From positions 1 through 7,462 of the forward strand of contig DALTWG010000070.1 in the NCBI GenBank assembly GCA_029987245.1: a stretch of DNA of 7,462 nt. Reading direction: 5' to 3'. The number at the start of each line of letters is the position of its first letter. Position 1 is the stretch's first letter. Shown piece by piece: positions 5,294 to 7,462 of the stretch. The position numbers and the translations under genes were made by a program. This DNA is from Methanocorpusculum sp. GTDB taxonomy: Archaea; Halobacteriota; Methanomicrobia; Methanomicrobiales; Methanocorpusculaceae. Under the pieces are notes generated by a model that was given only the letters and a program-made list of their open reading frames with translations, did no database searches and was not told the origin of the DNA.

Positions 5294-6828
5294 GTAAAAT
5301 GGAGTCAGTATTAGTTCTTGATTTCGGCGGCCAGTACAACCAGTTAATTGCCCGCCGCGTCCGCGAAGCAAATGTCTTCTGCGAGGTAAAGCCCTACACC
5401 ATGCCTTTGTCTGAAATCCGCGCGAAAAACTACAGCGGCATCATTTTTACCGGGGGGCCTGCAAGCGTCTATGAAGATAAAGCGCCGCATGTCGATGCAG
5501 GCATTTTTGAACTCGGTATCCCGGTTTTAGGCATCTGTTACGGTGCGCAGCTTACTGCGTACACGCTTGGGGGAAAAGTCGCCCCTGCCGGAAAACGCGA
5601 GTACGGTAAAACCGAAATCGACGTCAGCCCTGCCTCGCTTTTGTTTAAGGGCGTGCCGGAAAAAACCGTTTGCTGGATGAGCCACGGCGACCAGATTAAA
5701 GAGCTGCCGGACGGCTTTGCCGTCACGGCGTCGAGCAAAACCTGCCCGGTTTCGGCGATGGCAAACCCGGTCAGGCGCATTTACTGTGTGCAGTTCCACC
5801 CTGAGGTAATGCACACCGAATGCGGCTCTCAGATGATTCGCAATTTCCTCTACGAGGTCTGCGGCTGCAAAGGCGAGTGGAAGATGTCGTCGTTTGTAAA
5901 TGACACGATTGCGGCGCTCAAAGAAAAAATCGGCGACAAAAAAGTGCTGTGCGCGCTTTCCGGCGGTGTGGATTCGTCGGTTGCCGCGGTCCTTGTTCAC
6001 AAGGCGGTGGGCAAACAGCTGACCTGCATTTTCGTTGACCATGGTCTCCTCCGCAAAAACGAGGGCGATGAGGTCGAAGAGGTGTTCAGAAAGCAGTTTG
6101 ACATTAACCTTGTCCGCGTTGATGCGGAAAAGCGGTTCCTGGAAAAACTTGCGGGCGTTACCGAGCCGGAGCGCAAGCGTAAAATCATCGGCGAGGAGTT
6201 TATCCGTGTCTTTGAAGAGGAGGCAAAGAAAATCGGCGCGGTGGACTTTTTAGTCCAGGGCACGATTTATCCGGATGTAATCGAGTCGGGGCTTGGAAAC
6301 GCCGCGGTTATCAAAAGCCACCATAATGTCGGGGGGCTGCCTGAGCATGTGGATTTCAAGGAGCTTGTTGAGCCGCTGCGGATTTTGTTTAAGGATGAGG
6401 TCCGCGCCGCGGGTATTGAACTCGGCATTCCGGAAAACCTTGTCTGGCGTCAGCCGTTCCCCGGTCCGGGGCTTGCTATTCGTGTTATCGGCGATATCAC
6501 CAAAGATAAACTCGATATTGTGCGCGACGCGGATGCCATTTTCCGTGAAGAGGTTGCAAATGCCGGTCTGGCCCGCGCAATTAATCAGTATTTTGCAGCC
6601 CTTACGAATATGAAATCAGTAGGCGTCATGGGCGACGGGCGCACCTATGATTATGCGATTGCCCTGCGGGCGGTTACGACAACGGATTTCATGACCGCCG
6701 ACTGGGCACAGATTCCCTATCCGGTGCTGGAAAAGATTTCAAACCGGATTATCAATGAGGTTGCGCATGTCAACAGGGTTTTGTTTGATATCACCAGCAA
6801 ACCGCCGGCAACGATTGAATTTGAATAA
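5290..6828 (+). CDS. guaA: GMP synthase (glutamine-hydrolysing), fused single-chain form
   Basis: The 512-residue enzyme makes GMP from XMP, ATP and glutamine. The order is a class I glutamine amidotransferase domain (about 5-195; VLDFGGQYNQLI at 9-20, nucleophile C83 in GICYGAQ, H170 and E172 in QFHPEV), then an ATP-pyrophosphatase domain with the PP-loop SGGVDSS (224-230), then the C-terminal dimerisation domain (RQPFPGPGLAIRV 387-399, GDGRTYDYAIALRAV 448-462, ending KPPATIEFE). All key residues are present and the length matches bacterial GuaA. Many euryarchaea instead split this enzyme into separate amidotransferase and synthetase genes, so the fused form is notable. The GTG start at 5290 overlaps the pyrG stop (GTGA), suggesting translational coupling. 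An in-frame ATG at 5299, giving MESVLVLDFGG, is an equally plausible start, and neither has a strong ribosome binding site. Codon endings look more G- and T-rich than in the start of pyrG. Confidence 0.98.
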   Translation: MSKMESVLVLDFGGQYNQLIARRVREANVFCEVKPYTMPLSEIRAKNYSGIIFTGGPASVYEDKAPHVDAGIFELGIPVLGICYGAQLTAYTLGGKVAPAGKREYGKTEIDVSPASLLFKGVPEKTVCWMSHGDQIKELPDGFAVTASSKTCPVSAMANPVRRIYCVQFHPEVMHTECGSQMIRNFLYEVCGCKGEWKMSSFVNDTIAALKEKIGDKKVLCALSGGVDSSVAAVLVHKAVGKQLTCIFVDHGLLRKNEGDEVEEVFRKQFDINLVRVDAEKRFLEKLAGVTEPERKRKIIGEEFIRVFEEEAKKIGAVDFLVQGTIYPDVIESGLGNAAVIKSHHNVGGLPEHVDFKELVEPLRILFKDEVRAAGIELGIPENLVWRQPFPGPGLAIRVIGDITKDKLDIVRDADAIFREEVANAGLARAINQYFAALTNMKSVGVMGDGRTYDYAIALRAVTTTDFMTADWAQIPYPVLEKISNRIINEVAHVNRVLFDITSKPPATIEFE

Positions 6829-6835
6829 AATCACC

Positions 6836-6841
6836 TTTTTT
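6836..6841 (+). terminator. T-tract terminator after guaA
   Basis: A T6 run begins 8 bases after the guaA stop codon, preceded by no stem. Such oligo-T tracts commonly suffice for archaeal termination. The separate promoter just downstream for the next gene fits an operon end here. Confidence 0.45.
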
Positions 6842-6860
6842 AGCTGCAAGCGTAGAAACG

Positions 6861-6866
6861 TATATG
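6861..6866 (+). promoter_or_regulatory. TATA box of the small acidic protein gene
   Basis: TATATG with the purine-rich GAAAC just upstream is centred about 31 bases before the ATG at 6895. Transcription would start near 6888-6892, giving a nearly leaderless message. No ribosome binding site precedes the ATG, which agrees. Confidence 0.5.
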
Positions 6867-6894
6867 TGATTTGCAGACAAATATTATTATAATT

Positions 6895-7062
6895 ATGGCT
6901 GAAGCATTCAATACAAGCATTGTTCTAAAAGGAAAAGAGGCAGAAGATTTCCTTGAAACAATGGTATACAACACTCCGGAAGATATGCTCATATCGGACA
7001 CTGAGTTTGCAGAGCTTGAAGAAATAGCCGGAAAGCTTGGCTTCAATGGTAAACTCCGGTAA
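6895..7062 (+). CDS. Small acidic protein of unknown function (55 residues)
   Basis: The protein runs from MAEAFNTSIVLKGKEAEDFL to GKLGFNGKLR. I do not recognise a named family. It begins with a likely beta-strand (TSIVLKG), followed by a probable helix (KEAEDFLETMVY), a short loop NTPEDML, and a second acidic helix (DTEFAELEEIAGKLGF). This compact strand-helix-helix layout is seen in small DNA-binding antitoxin-like proteins, but a basic DNA-contacting face is not obvious and no toxin gene is adjacent in the window. The frame is open 8 codons further upstream (6871), but MQTNIIII is encoded by A/T-rich promoter sequence. I prefer 6895, which sits at the correct distance from a TATA box. It lies downstream of guaA behind a T-tract, so it is probably transcribed alone. 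A copy of a direct repeat begins just before its stop codon. Confidence 0.6.
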   Translation: MAEAFNTSIVLKGKEAEDFLETMVYNTPEDMLISDTEFAELEEIAGKLGFNGKLR

Positions 7063-7116
7063 TTATTGCCGTAACTATTCACCCCCCACCAACTAAATGG
7101 TTGTATATTTTGAATC
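7061..7116 (+). repeat. Direct repeat, copy 1
   Basis: AATTAT, a 3-base insertion, then a 47-base block (7070-7116) beginning CGTAACTATTCA and ending TTTTGAATC. It matches copy 2 (7339-7385) at 39 of 47 bases without gaps. The conserved parts are the two ends and TGGTTGTAT. It starts at the stop codon of the small protein gene. Confidence 0.8.
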
Positions 7117-7332
7117 CTGAATTTGACAGTTGAGCTCATCTCACTTAGTGAATAGAAAAAGTTAGGGGCATTTTTGGTGTGTATCTTAATTCGTCATTCC
7201 AACACGGAATTCGTGGTGATGTCTGTGTTGGCATTACCTCGCGGGAGTGAAGCGACAAAGGGGTTGAGCCAGTTTTGCTGGCGATTCGATTTAAGTGACA
7301 CAGCCAAAAATTCAACCTTCAAATTTGGGTTG
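7117..7332. other. Gene-free spacer between the direct repeats, with several short hairpins
   Basis: No credible coding frame is present; the only one above 60 codons needs a TTG start and has no ribosome binding site. Three stems are visible: CCAACAC/GTGTTGG (7199-7205 with 7225-7231), GCCAG-TTTTG-CTGGC (7268-7282), and ATTCAACC/GGTTGAAT (7310-7317 with 7328-7335). An RNA gene or a decayed gene is possible but unproven. Confidence 0.4.
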
Positions 7333-7385
7333 AATTATCGTAACTATTCAGCCTCCCTCAGTTAAGTGGTTGTATTTTTTGAATC
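7333..7385 (+). repeat. Direct repeat, copy 2
   Basis: AATTAT followed directly by the 47-base block (7339-7385), in the same orientation as copy 1 and 269 bases downstream of it. The T6 run in GTATTTTTTGAATC is one base longer in T than copy 1 (GTATATTTTG). Confidence 0.8.
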
Positions 7386-7413
7386 ATCTTTTCTGAAGCG
7401 CTCACGCGCAAAA

Positions 7414-7462
7414 CGCAGATTTTCGCAGATTACACGCAGATTAGCGCAGATTACAACAGATT
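7414..7462. repeat. Short tandem array of CGCAGATT units at the right edge
   Basis: CGCAGATT occurs at 7414-7421, 7424-7431, 7435-7442 and 7445-7452, and a degenerate AACAGATT at 7455-7462. The period is 10-11 bases with variable 2-3 base spacers. The array probably continues beyond the window. The helical-turn spacing would place every unit on the same DNA face. Similar CGCAGATTA-type intergenic arrays occur in many prokaryotes, with no agreed function that I know of. Confidence 0.85.

Noticed and set aside
7231..7310. tRNA-like sequence around GATTCGATT.
   Set aside because: No acceptor, D or anticodon stems can be arranged around it, and there is no convincing cloverleaf.
7174..7365. A 63-codon plus-strand frame near the right end.
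   Set aside because: TTG start, no ribosome binding site, no recognisable protein character, and it runs through copy 2 of the direct repeat.
7414..7462. CRISPR array.
   Set aside because: The units are only 8 bases with 2-3 base spacers, far too short for CRISPR repeats and spacers, and no cas gene is present.

Overview
The window looks like chromosomal DNA of a methanogenic or related euryarchaeon, most likely from the Methanomicrobiales and Methanocorpusculum-like. This is an inference. It rests on archaeal TATA-type promoters placed for leaderless or very short-leader transcripts, a DUF4143-type ATPase of a kind abundant in such genomes, a GLUG-repeat secreted protein, and a pyrG-guaA operon.

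Layout, left to right. (1) 1-857, minus strand: the N-terminal part of a secreted, repeat-rich GLUG-type surface protein that runs off the left edge. (2) 868-1361: no convincing gene. (3) 1362-3023: a discrete 1662-bp unit in which an AAA-type ATPase with a DUF4143-like C-terminus (1573-2826) is enclosed by 148-bp inverted repeats identical at 145 of 148 positions. Between each arm and the gene lies a second, related palindrome or hairpin. No transposase is visible. This unit is the most unusual thing in the window and may be a mobile or invertible element built around the ATPase. (4) 3131-3559, minus strand: a single-domain universal stress protein with an ATP-binding signature. (5) 3560-3712: a divergent promoter region containing a perfect 10-bp inverted repeat just before the pyrG ribosome binding site. 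(6) 3713-6828: pyrG (CTP synthase) and guaA (fused GMP synthase), overlapping by 4 bases and presumably one operon. (7) 6895-7062: a 55-residue acidic protein with its own promoter. (8) 7063-7462: gene-free DNA with a pair of about 50-bp diverged direct repeats, several short hairpins, and a short tandem CGCAGATT array running into the right edge.

How it fits together: PyrG and GuaA are both glutamine-dependent amidotransferases of nucleotide synthesis (UTP to CTP, XMP to GMP), so co-transcription makes metabolic sense. The universal stress protein is divergent and probably separately controlled. The ATPase unit between the surface-protein gene and the stress protein looks like an insertion with no functional link to its neighbours.
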